DNA from: Candidatus Minthomonas equi
Lineage (GTDB): Bacteria; Bacteroidota; Bacteroidia; Bacteroidales; UBA932
Length of the DNA stretch: 11,496 nt
Direction of reading: 5' to 3'
Assembly: GCA_018064575.1 (NCBI GenBank)
Contig: JAGHUZ010000042.1
Location: 1-11,496, forward strand
Every line of letters starts with the position of its first letter. Within the stretch, counting starts at the first letter, position 1. A model generated the notes under the pieces. That model saw only the letters and a program-made list of their open reading frames with translations. It was not told where the DNA came from and searched no databases. Shown piece after piece: positions 1-6,932 of the stretch. A program made the translations under genes and the position numbers.

Positions 1-271
1 TAACAAAATGGCTGAACTTGGAACCAAACTGGCCCATATCGACGGAGGTGTTCCGAATCTTAAAGTTGAAATCGAAAAAATCGACGAGTATAATCTCGGA
101 GAACTTTTCTTTTTCTTTGAAAAAGCGTGCGGCATATCCGCATATATGATAGACATAAATCCGTTCAATCAGCCCGGTGTCGAGGCTTACAAGAAGAATA
201 TGTTCGCTCTTCTGGATAAACCCGGCTACGAGGAAGCTTCTAAAGCCATAAGGAAAAGATTAGCCGAATAA
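1..271 (+). CDS. pgi: Glucose-6-phosphate isomerase, C-terminal fragment (5' end outside window)
   Basis: Pgi interconverts glucose-6-phosphate and fructose-6-phosphate in the cytoplasm, serving glycolysis and gluconeogenesis. The reading frame is open from the left edge (first full codon at position 2), so this is only the last 89 residues, and the ATG at 8 is internal rather than a start. Recognisable C-terminal family features are the DGGVPN segment, the [12 protein letters not shown] helix, and the signature [14 protein letters not shown]. The lysine of GVEAYK (codon 191-193) aligns with the catalytic C-terminal lysine of the family (E. coli Lys514, in QWGVELGK), so the visible part of the active site is intact. 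The sequence resembles the Bacteroidota form. Its TAA stop shares its last base with the ATG of addB (TAATG), which suggests co-transcription and translational coupling. The assignment of the fragment is secure; whether the missing N-terminal part is intact cannot be seen. Confidence 0.93.
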   Translation, partial: NKMAELGTKLAHIDGGVPNLKVEIEKIDEYNLGELFFFFEKACGISAYMIDINPFNQPGVEAYKKNMFALLDKPGYEEASKAIRKRLAE

Positions 272-3018
272 TGTCATCATCCATCCCTTTTCTCAGGCAG
301 GTCGCGAGAACCTATCTGGAAAAAGAAGGGGACCGTCTGCAGGAATATTGTTTCGTATTCCCCAACAGGCGGTCTTCCCTGTTTTTCAGAAAGTATCTTT
401 CTCTGGAGTGTGTGCGTCCGGTTTTTTCTCCGTCTCTTACTACGGTAAATGACTTTTTCGCATCTCTTTCGAATCTGAAGGAGGCTGACGGAATCACGCT
501 TCTGTACGAATTGTACCTTTCTTATCGGAGATGTGCAGAAGGTTTTTCCGACACATTCGACGATTTTCTCAGATACGGAGATGTGATTCTGCGTGATTTT
601 GACGATATCGACAAATATCTGGCCGACGGACCTGGCGTTTTCCGGAATCTGTGCGACCTCAGGGAATTGGATGATAAGGAATATGAATATCTGTCACAGC
701 GGCAGCGGGAGGCTATTATGGAATTCTGGTCATCCGTTAAAATAGGTAAAAAGAATTCCGAGGCATTTCTTGGTACGTGGAGATGGCTCAGTGGCGTGTA
801 TGAGGATTTTCGCAGGACATTGACGGAAAAGGGAATAGGCTATGGAGGACTCCTTCAGAGATATGTGGTCGAGAATATGGAAGAGGTCATCGGCTCCATA
901 ATGTATGATAGGGTGGTGTTTATCGGATTCAATGCATTGAACGCTTGTGAAGCCGCGTTGATGGATGCCTTGCGCAAGGATGGGAAGGGTGATTTCTATT
1001 GGGATTATCCCGGCGCGTTACTGAAGAATCCCGAAAACAGGGCTTCTCATTTTATGAATGAAAATCTGATGCGCTTCCCGTCACGTTATCCATTGTCTTC
1101 CGGGGAGGTGGAGTCCCTGCCTGATGTGACTGTCATCGGAATTCCGTCCGGAGTCGGTCAGGCCAAGGTCCTTCCGAAGGTCATAGAGGAATTGGAAGGC
1201 GGAGCACCGTTGAAGGAACTGTCCACCTGTATAGTGCTCCCGGATTCGTCTCTATTGCACCCTGTGCTGAACTCTATCCCGGAGAGTGTGGAGACGGTGA
1301 ACGTGACTATGGGTTATCCGCTACGCGAAAGTTCCGCCGCCTGTTTTATGAATCTGGTCGCACAGCTTCAGATGGCGGGTTCCGCTAAAGGTAGAGATAG
1401 TCTATATCATATTCCAGTCGAGGGAATTCTGGAACATCCCTTTGTGAGAAAGGCATCTCCCGGAGCCGCTGCCGAACTGAAGAAACAGATAGTCGCGGGC
1501 AATATGATATATGTCCCTCTGTCCGCTCTGCCCGATGATGCCGTTCTCGGAAGAATCTTCACTCTCGTGAATACCGAATCCCTGCCGGACTATCTTTATG
1601 GTGTCATCGAGTCTGTCAGGGAATATGTTTCGGATTTGGACAAGGAGTATCTTTATCATTACGAAGTCTGTATCAGGAAACTTTCATCGCTCGAACTTGA
1701 GGTGAAAACGAGTACCTGGTTCTCCATCCTGTCATCACTGGTGAAGGGAGTGTCGGTACCGCTGAGCGGGGAACCTCTTTCCGGACTTCAGATTATGGGG
1801 CCTCTGGAGACGATGGCTCTGGATTTCAAGAATGTAATTATCCTGTCGGTGAACGATGGCGTTTTCCCATCGCGAAGCCTTCGTGATTCTATGATACCGT
1901 ACAACTTGCGGCGCGGATTCGGACTTCCGACATACGAGGTTCAGGATGCCATAGCCGCGTATCATTTCTATCGCAGCATAGCCCGTTCGGAAAAAGTCTA
2001 TCTGCTCTATGATACCAGAAGTTCCGGTGTAGGAGGCTCTGAGGTGAGCCGTTATGTCTTGCAGATGAAGTATCAGCATAGACTTCCCATCTCATTCCGT
2101 CAGGCTGTGTATCCTCTGAACCGTCAGGATACGGTAACGGAAGTGGAACCAATCGCCAAGACGGATGATACCATAGAGAAACTGAAATGGTTGAACTATT
2201 CAGCGTCTTCGCTTCTGACATATCTGAAATGCCCTTTATGGTTTTTCTATTCTTCGGTGTGCGGTTTCGGAAACGAGGATGAAGTGGATGACACAGTAGA
2301 TGCCTCATCTTTCGGTGACTTGTTTCACAAGAGTATGGAACTTCTGCACGAACCTTACCTGGGGAAGACGGTGGATGAAGCATCTGTCGCGGAAATGATG
2401 CGAAGGTGCCGGGATGCCGTAAAGGAGGCTTTCCGCCAGATACGTCAGGTCTCCGAAATAGCGGGAAGAAATCTGATAGTTCTGGAAATGATAGTCAGGT
2501 ATGCCGACAAGGTTCTGGAAAGGGAGAAGAGTGAAGCTCCGTTCAGATATATCGCGTCGGAACTGTCTTTGGCCGAGTGGATAACCACCCCTGCCGGACA
2601 CCGGCTCAGAATCAAGGGAAAAGTGGACCGTTATGACTGTAAGAATGGAGCCTACAGAATCGTCGATTACAAGACAGGGAAGAAAATCCATTCTGACTAC
2701 ACCTCCGTGGATGAACTCTTCGCAAGGGAGGGGGAGATTCCCAACACCGCATTCCAACTGGTATTCTACCTGATGTTGATGCGCATTTGTAATCAGGAAG
2801 GGGCCGGTACGGATGTGCTGTTGGAGGTTTTGCATACGAATGAACTGTTCGGGAACGGCAGGCATTCGATGTTCGTTCCGCCACAGGAATATGAGGATTT
2901 CAAGAATGGACTGTCGGAACTTCTCGATGAAATAATGAATCGTGAAATTCCGTTCTCCGCTACACCGGACATTACTCACTGTGAATGGTGTCCTTTCAAA
3001 ATATTATGCAGGAGGTAG
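271..3018 (+). CDS. addB: AddB-like PD-(D/E)XK nuclease subunit of the AddAB helicase-nuclease
   Basis: This is the partner of AddA in the RecBCD-like AddAB complex, which resects double-strand DNA ends before RecA loading. Three things support the call. First, the N-terminus carries the block FVFPNRRSS (around residues 28-36), seen in Bacteroidota AddB, where other AddB proteins have a Walker A loop; no GKT/GKS Walker A is visible, so this subunit probably has no ATPase of its own. Second, there is a C-terminal PD-(D/E)XK nuclease, with His686 (FGDLFHK), Asp786 (KGKVDRYD), Asp799 and Lys801 (IVDYKTGK). Third, four cysteines match the AddB iron-sulfur pattern: Cys654, then Cys904-x2-Cys907-x5-Cys913 at the extreme C-terminus. 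At 915 aa it is shorter than B. subtilis AddB (about 1166). The start at 271 is chosen because it overlaps the pgi stop and gives the expected N-terminus. The gene lies 3 bases upstream of addA. Family databases often call it simply a PD-(D/E)XK nuclease family protein. Confidence 0.9.
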   Translation: MSSSIPFLRQVARTYLEKEGDRLQEYCFVFPNRRSSLFFRKYLSLECVRPVFSPSLTTVNDFFASLSNLKEADGITLLYELYLSYRRCAEGFSDTFDDFLRYGDVILRDFDDIDKYLADGPGVFRNLCDLRELDDKEYEYLSQRQREAIMEFWSSVKIGKKNSEAFLGTWRWLSGVYEDFRRTLTEKGIGYGGLLQRYVVENMEEVIGSIMYDRVVFIGFNALNACEAALMDALRKDGKGDFYWDYPGALLKNPENRASHFMNENLMRFPSRYPLSSGEVESLPDVTVIGIPSGVGQAKVLPKVIEELEGGAPLKELSTCIVLPDSSLLHPVLNSIPESVETVNVTMGYPLRESSAACFMNLVAQLQMAGSAKGRDSLYHIPVEGILEHPFVRKASPGAAAELKKQIVAGNMIYVPLSALPDDAVLGRIFTLVNTESLPDYLYGVIESVREYVSDLDKEYLYHYEVCIRKLSSLELEVKTSTWFSILSSLVKGVSVPLSGEPLSGLQIMGPLETMALDFKNVIILSVNDGVFPSRSLRDSMIPYNLRRGFGLPTYEVQDAIAAYHFYRSIARSEKVYLLYDTRSSGVGGSEVSRYVLQMKYQHRLPISFRQAVYPLNRQDTVTEVEPIAKTDDTIEKLKWLNYSASSLLTYLKCPLWFFYSSVCGFGNEDEVDDTVDASSFGDLFHKSMELLHEPYLGKTVDEASVAEMMRRCRDAVKEAFRQIRQVSEIAGRNLIVLEMIVRYADKVLEREKSEAPFRYIASELSLAEWITTPAGHRLRIKGKVDRYDCKNGAYRIVDYKTGKKIHSDYTSVDELFAREGEIPNTAFQLVFYLMLMRICNQEGAGTDVLLEVLHTNELFGNGRHSMFVPPQEYEDFKNGLSELLDEIMNREIPFSATPDITHCEWCPFKILCRR
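3010..3016 (+). promoter_or_regulatory. Strong Shine-Dalgarno-like site for addA, inside the addB 3' end
   Basis: AGGAGGT lies 5 bases upstream of the addA ATG at 3022. It is built from the last two addB codons (AGG AGG, Arg914-Arg915) and the T of its TAG stop. Classical Shine-Dalgarno sites are uncommon in Bacteroidota, and the other starts in this window (271, 6116, and the minus-strand starts at 8324 and 7380) have A/T-rich leaders without one. It may help reinitiation on addA after addB terminates, or may simply reflect the Arg-Arg tail. Function is inferred, not shown. Confidence 0.45.
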
Positions 3019-3021
3019 TGT

Positions 3022-6000
3022 ATGCTGACGATTTCAAAAGCTTCGGCCGGTTCCGGTAAAACACACAAACTTACAGGCGAATATCTCCGTCTCCTTTTCA
3101 ACGGATTCTATCAGGGAAAGGAAACACCCTATAGACGCATTTTGGCTGTGACCTTCACTAACAAGGCCACAGCAGAGATGAAAGAGAGAATCGTCAGTGA
3201 ACTCGATAATCTTTTCTCTGGGAAAAAAAGTCCTTATATGGAGCAGCTTATCCCTTTGACGGGGGATGACAATAGGACAGCAGGAGAAAAGGAGGATGAC
3301 ATAAGGAAGAATGCAGGGGTGTTGCTCAGGTCTGTCCTGAATGATTACTCCGGTTTCAATGTCAGTACCATTGACAGTTTTTTCCAGATGATTTTGAGGG
3401 CGTTCGCGAGAGAAATGGGGCAGACTTCCAATTATAACGTAGAGCTGGATACCGAAGAGGTACTTGTGGAGGCGGTCGATTCCCTGATGTCATCATTGGA
3501 TGAAACAGATAAGGAAGACTTGCTCAAATGGCTGATAGAAATGGCAGAGAGTGAGATAGAACAGGGAAGGGGATGGGATATTTCCCGAAAACTTAACTCC
3601 CTGGGCGGATTCCTTTTCAACGAAACCTTCCGACTCCGTGTTCTGGAAGGAAGAGCTATGGACAGGGTGGAACTTAAAACGTTCAGGGAAGAACTGCTTG
3701 CACTTAAGAAGACGTTTGAGGGTGAAGTGGCCCATATCGCAGAAGAATCCCTGTCCTTAATCCGCTCTTCGGGACTTGAACTGTCGGACTTCGCCGGAGG
3801 TTCCCGTTCGGCTATGATGAAACTTGTCACCCTTTCCAAAGGGATAATGTCCCTGACGGCAGGTTTTGTCAAAATGGCCGATGCGGACAGTCCTGAAGGT
3901 AGCTGGTTTACCAAGACTTCGAAGAATAAGGCTCAGATAACACTTCTTTACGGCTCGGAACTGGGAAAGAATATTCGGGATATTGTTTCTCTTTTCAGGT
4001 CAGAGAAACATTCGGATTACATAACTGCAGGCCTTGTTCTGAAAAACTATTCCATCCTCGGAGTATTCAGCGATCTTCGTGCCGAAATAGGCAAGTGGTG
4101 TCGTGACAATAATTCCGTCATCCTTTCTGAGACGAACGATTTCCTTCACAAAATTATTGACCGGGATGAAACACCTTTCATTTATGAAAAGGCTGCCACC
4201 AGAATCGACCATTATATGCTGGACGAGTTTCAGGACACTTCTGCGATGCAGTGGGATAATTTCCGTCCCCTTGTAAAGGATAGTGTCGATAACGGGAACG
4301 ATAATCTCATAGTCGGTGATGTCAAGCAGAGCATTTACCGATGGAGAAACTCAGACTGGAAACTGCTCTCTTCTCAGGTTCCCTCAGAATTTCGCTTGGA
4401 AAATCTTAAAATGTCCCCGCTTTCCGAAAACTGGAGGAGCGGGAGGGCCATCATCGATTTCAATAATGAATTTTTCTCCTGGGCAGGAAAACAGGTTCAA
4501 AGTATCTATAATTCAGAAAACAATCAGAATTCCACGCAGATATCATCCATCTATTCCGATGTGGAACAGTCTCTGCCTCGGGAAAGAAAGGATGTGCCGG
4601 GACACGTTATGGTCAAGTTTGTAGGGAACGGTGAGGATAAATCGTGGAAGGAGTCTGTCCTGGAATATCTGTGTCCGAAAATTGAGGATATCATATCCAG
4701 GGGTATCAATCCCGGGGAAATAGCTGTTCTGGTAAGGACGAATGACGAAGGAGCATTGGTGTCCACTTATCTGATAGAGCACGGTTATAATATCGTTACG
4801 GAGGATACTTTGAAAATCTCCTCTTCGGAATGTGTCGGGAAAGTGGTATCTGTCCTGAACTATATACTGCATCCGGATGATGGAATGAGCGCGTGGCTTT
4901 ATGAAAAAACAGGTGTCTCTGTGTCCGGTACATTGGATATGCCCCTATATGATTTGTGTGAGTGGACTGTTTCTTCCCTTGCAGAAAGTGACAGGACCCA
5001 GGTGGCATTTTTGCAGGCATTTATGGATTGTGTAAAGGATTATGTCACGAAAAATGGAAGTGACCTTTCCGGTTTTCTCAAGTGGTGGGAAGTTTATGGT
5101 TCCAAGATTTCCATATCTGCTCCTGAAGGAGTCTCTTCCATCAGGGTGATGACTGTTCACAAATCAAAGGGTCTCGGAATGAAAGCGGTCATCATCCCTT
5201 TCCTTGAATGTAAACTTTTTCGTGGAAGGGAAATCGTGTGGTGCAGTTCCGACAGGGAACCGTTCTGCCGGGCAGGAATAATTCCCGTCCATCTCAGTGG
5301 GGAAATGCTTGATTCGGCATTCAGGCAGCAATATCTGGATGAAAAGCTGTATGAAAACATCGACAGTTTGAATCTGACCTATGTCGCTTTTACCAGAGCG
5401 GTAAATGAACTGCACGTTTTCGCGCAGCTGCCTGATAATCCTATGAAACAGACTACTGTGTCCCAGCTTCTATACCGTTTCCTGCAGGACAAAGGTAAAC
5501 TGGAAAGTGATTCCTATGAATCGGGGGTATGGTTTGAGAAAGAGGAAAAATGTCCGAGGGCTGACTCCGAAAATGACTTGTATCCTGTTCCTTCCTCATA
5601 TGATGTCTTTCCAGGCGGAAACAGAATAAAAGTCTCTCTGCGCAATGTCGAAAAAATGTCCGGGTCTATGTCCCAAAGACTCAGATGTATCGTTATGCAC
5701 GATATTTTTTCAAATATCAGAACAGCCGATGATATCGAAACTGCCGTGGACAATGCCGTCCTCAAGGGGGAAATTTCCGCATCTGAAAGGGAAATCGTCC
5801 TGAATGATGTCAGGGAACGTCTTCGTATGGCGGAATCCGCCGGTTTCAAATGGTTCGATGCTTATTACAAAACGATTTGCGAAGTCCCGGTACTCTCGCC
5901 CGGCGGATACGAGAGGAGACCTGACAGGGTTATGTTCCGAGGCGGAGAGGCTGTGGTAGTGGATTATAAGTTCGGGGTCGAACACGACCCTTCTTATCGG

Positions 6001-6111
6001 AAGCAAGTGGCAGGATATACGCATACACTTAAGGAAATGGGTTATGAAGATGTCAAAGGATATATTTGGTATAATGATTATATAGAAGAAGTAAGTTCAA
6101 CAAATTTTTAG
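3022..6111 (+). CDS. addA: AddA-like UvrD/Rep-family helicase-nuclease (RecB-like)
   Basis: This is the motor and second nuclease of AddAB, an ATP-dependent superfamily 1 3'-5' helicase acting on double-strand DNA ends. The helicase motifs appear in order: Walker A (ASAGSGKT, residues 7-14, catalytic Lys13), motif Ia (TFTNKATAEM, 44-53), Walker B (LDEFQDT, 400-406, Asp401/Glu402), motif III (GDVKQSIYRWR, 432-442), motif IV (LSENWRSGR, about 467-475), motif V (VMTVHKSKGLGM, 709-720) and motif VI (YVAFTRA with arginine finger Arg792). The C-terminal PD-(D/E)XK nuclease is intact: His893 (IVMHDIF), Asp968 (RRPDRV), Asp981 and Lys983 (VVDYKFG). At 1029 aa it is shorter than B. subtilis AddA (about 1230) but has both domains. 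The start at 3022 is supported by the N-terminal Walker A and an AGGAGGT 5 bases upstream. It follows addB by 3 bases and precedes the Bax inhibitor-1 gene by 4. RecB is the main alternative name, but the AddB neighbour with its own nuclease and Fe-S cysteines favours AddA. Confidence 0.92.
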   Translation: MLTISKASAGSGKTHKLTGEYLRLLFNGFYQGKETPYRRILAVTFTNKATAEMKERIVSELDNLFSGKKSPYMEQLIPLTGDDNRTAGEKEDDIRKNAGVLLRSVLNDYSGFNVSTIDSFFQMILRAFAREMGQTSNYNVELDTEEVLVEAVDSLMSSLDETDKEDLLKWLIEMAESEIEQGRGWDISRKLNSLGGFLFNETFRLRVLEGRAMDRVELKTFREELLALKKTFEGEVAHIAEESLSLIRSSGLELSDFAGGSRSAMMKLVTLSKGIMSLTAGFVKMADADSPEGSWFTKTSKNKAQITLLYGSELGKNIRDIVSLFRSEKHSDYITAGLVLKNYSILGVFSDLRAEIGKWCRDNNSVILSETNDFLHKIIDRDETPFIYEKAATRIDHYMLDEFQDTSAMQWDNFRPLVKDSVDNGNDNLIVGDVKQSIYRWRNSDWKLLSSQVPSEFRLENLKMSPLSENWRSGRAIIDFNNEFFSWAGKQVQSIYNSENNQNSTQISSIYSDVEQSLPRERKDVPGHVMVKFVGNGEDKSWKESVLEYLCPKIEDIISRGINPGEIAVLVRTNDEGALVSTYLIEHGYNIVTEDTLKISSSECVGKVVSVLNYILHPDDGMSAWLYEKTGVSVSGTLDMPLYDLCEWTVSSLAESDRTQVAFLQAFMDCVKDYVTKNGSDLSGFLKWWEVYGSKISISAPEGVSSIRVMTVHKSKGLGMKAVIIPFLECKLFRGREIVWCSSDREPFCRAGIIPVHLSGEMLDSAFRQQYLDEKLYENIDSLNLTYVAFTRAVNELHVFAQLPDNPMKQTTVSQLLYRFLQDKGKLESDSYESGVWFEKEEKCPRADSENDLYPVPSSYDVFPGGNRIKVSLRNVEKMSGSMSQRLRCIVMHDIFSNIRTADDIETAVDNAVLKGEISASEREIVLNDVRERLRMAESAGFKWFDAYYKTICEVPVLSPGGYERRPDRVMFRGGEAVVVDYKFGVEHDPSYRKQVAGYTHTLKEMGYEDVKGYIWYNDYIEEVSSTNF

Positions 6112-6115
6112 AGAT

Positions 6116-6829
6116 ATGAATGATAATAATTACAAAATGACGAATTATGCACCCGGTGTGAAGGGTGATTATGCCGTTACCAACAAAATGCTCCGTCAGG
6201 TTTACTGGTGGATGTGTTTTGCTTTGGCCGTAACCGGGATGACCGCCTGGTTCGCAGCCACTACGCCTGCTGTAATGAATTGGTTGTTCTCATCCGGTTC
6301 GGTGCTTCTTGTCCTGATTATCGCGGAATTTGCGCTTGTTACCGGACTGACTGCGGCTATAGGTAAAATGTCGTCTGTTATGGCGACAACGATGTTCGTA
6401 TTGTATTCCGTGGTGAACGGTTTGACACTTTCATCTATATTCATTATATATGAAATGGGGTCTGTGGCCACGGCGTTTTTCGTGACTTCAGGAGCATTCG
6501 CAGTTATGGCTCTGTACGGAACTTTTACCAAAAAGGACTTGACGAAACTGGGGAGTATCTGTATGATGGCTCTCTTCGGAATCATCATCGCCCTGCTGGT
6601 GAATCTGTTTATGCGGAATGCGGTAATGGATATGCTTATCAGTGGTATCGCAGTTCTGGTATTTACCGGACTTATCGCTTACGATTCTCAGAAAATTTCC
6701 AATTTGCTTTACGGTGCCGAAGATAACGAAATGACCGCCAAAGTCGCAGTCATAGGGGCTTTGACACTTTACCTTGATTTTATCAACCTGTTCCTCCATC
6801 TACTCCGCTTTTTCGGAAGACGCAACTAA
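6116..6829 (+). CDS. Bax inhibitor-1/YccA family integral membrane protein
   Basis: This is a 237-aa polytopic inner-membrane protein of the BI-1 (TMBIM/YccA/YetJ) family. Characterised members are pH-sensitive calcium leak channels (B. subtilis YetJ) or modulators of the FtsH protease (E. coli YccA); which applies here is unknown. Seven hydrophobic segments can be read at roughly residues 30-50, 60-82, 88-112, 116-136, 146-166, 170-190 and 208-231, after a short polar N-terminus. The family signature in the sixth segment is clear (FTGLIAYDSQKI, Asp190), as is the last segment (LYLDFINLFLHLLR, Asp221) with a basic C-terminal tail. Asp190 and Asp221 appear to match the aspartate pair that gates YetJ. 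The ATG lies 4 bases after the addA stop in an A/T-rich leader, so the gene probably shares the pgi-addB-addA transcript. No functional link between this protein and DNA repair is evident; it may be a passenger in the operon. Confidence 0.92.
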   Translation: MNDNNYKMTNYAPGVKGDYAVTNKMLRQVYWWMCFALAVTGMTAWFAATTPAVMNWLFSSGSVLLVLIIAEFALVTGLTAAIGKMSSVMATTMFVLYSVVNGLTLSSIFIIYEMGSVATAFFVTSGAFAVMALYGTFTKKDLTKLGSICMMALFGIIIALLVNLFMRNAVMDMLISGIAVLVFTGLIAYDSQKISNLLYGAEDNEMTAKVAVIGALTLYLDFINLFLHLLRFFGRRN

Positions 6830-6841
6830 GGAACAAGAGGA

Positions 6842-6865
6842 ATTGGAGTTAGAGGAGTTTGATTC
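6842..6865. repeat. 24-base direct repeat, copy 1
   Basis: It begins ATTGGAGTTAGAGG and ends TTTGATTC, and is identical over all 24 bases to the copy at 6909-6932. Flanking bases differ on both sides, so the repeat ends sharply. Read on the minus strand it repeats the end of pyrI: the part-codon before Ile, then codons for Ile-Lys-Leu-Leu, the TAA stop and 7 further bases. It lies outside any gene. It looks like a duplicated target or a duplicated gene tail flanking the hairpin core. Confidence 0.85.
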
Positions 6866-6879
6866 AGCGCATCAGCGCT
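6866..6879. repeat. Small hairpin in the repeat core (5-bp stem)
   Basis: AGCGC and GCGCT form a perfect 5-bp stem around the loop ATCA, directly after repeat copy 1. The same stretch contains TCAGCGC twice (6864-6870 and 6872-6878). On its own it is weak. Together with the adjacent longer G/C hairpin it forms a two-hairpin unit typical of REP-like elements. Confidence 0.55.
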
Positions 6880-6887
6880 CAGGGGGT

Positions 6888-6907
6888 CTGGGGGGTTAGC
6901 CCCCCAG
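6888..6907. repeat. G/C hairpin in the repeat core (8-bp stem, TTAG loop)
   Basis: CTGGGGGG (6888-6895) pairs perfectly with CCCCCCAG (6900-6907) around the loop TTAG. It is preceded by another G run (AGGGGGT, 6881-6887) that could compete for the same C tract. No T-run follows on either strand, so it does not have classical intrinsic-terminator form, although a stem this G/C-rich could stall polymerase or block 3' exonucleases. Its composition differs from the surrounding purine-rich sequence, consistent with an inserted palindromic unit. Confidence 0.7.
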
Positions 6908-6908
6908 T

Positions 6909-6932
6909 ATTGGAGTTAGAGGAGTTTGATTC
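6909..6932. repeat. 24-base direct repeat, copy 2 (overlaps pyrI 3' end)
   Basis: This copy is identical to 6842-6865 and starts 67 bases later. Bases from 6916 onward are the stop and last codons of pyrI on the minus strand, so it is part coding and part intergenic. Its last part (6918-6930) is also the left arm of the 13-bp palindrome at 6918-6946. Confidence 0.85.

Larger units (their letters stand above)
6830..6915. other. Convergent intergenic region with repeats and hairpins
   Basis: This is the only real intergenic space in the window, between the stops of the BI-1 gene (plus) and pyrI (minus). It opens with a purine-rich stretch in which AGAGGAATTGGAGTT (6836-6850) is followed by the similar AGAGGAGTTTGATTC (6851-6865). 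It then holds the first copy of a 24-base repeat and two hairpins, and runs into the second repeat copy, which overlaps the pyrI end. No open reading frame with family similarity and no promoter-like Bacteroidota motif were found. With two gene ends facing each other, transcription must stop here or nearby. Confidence 0.75.

Noticed and set aside
8..271. A small stand-alone 87-aa protein starting at the ATG at position 8.
   Set aside because: The frame is open to the left edge and the sequence is clearly the C-terminus of glucose-6-phosphate isomerase, so this is a partial gene.
2305..2979. A 224-codon minus-strand open frame inside addB.
   Set aside because: It overlaps the AddB nuclease domain, whose catalytic and Fe-S residues are intact; the antisense product shows no recognisable domain.
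6881..6895. G-quadruplex from the G-rich stretch.
   Set aside because: Only two long G tracts are present, and the second is perfectly complementary to the adjacent C tract, so a hairpin is the simpler structure.
6888..6907. Classical Rho-independent terminator.
   Set aside because: The stem is strong, but no T-run follows on either strand (TATTGG on plus, ACCCCC on minus), so it is reported as a hairpin only.
6842..6932. Two repeats with one spacer, resembling a minimal CRISPR array.
   Set aside because: Only two copies exist, the 43-base spacer is itself palindromic, one repeat lies inside pyrI, and no cas genes are nearby.
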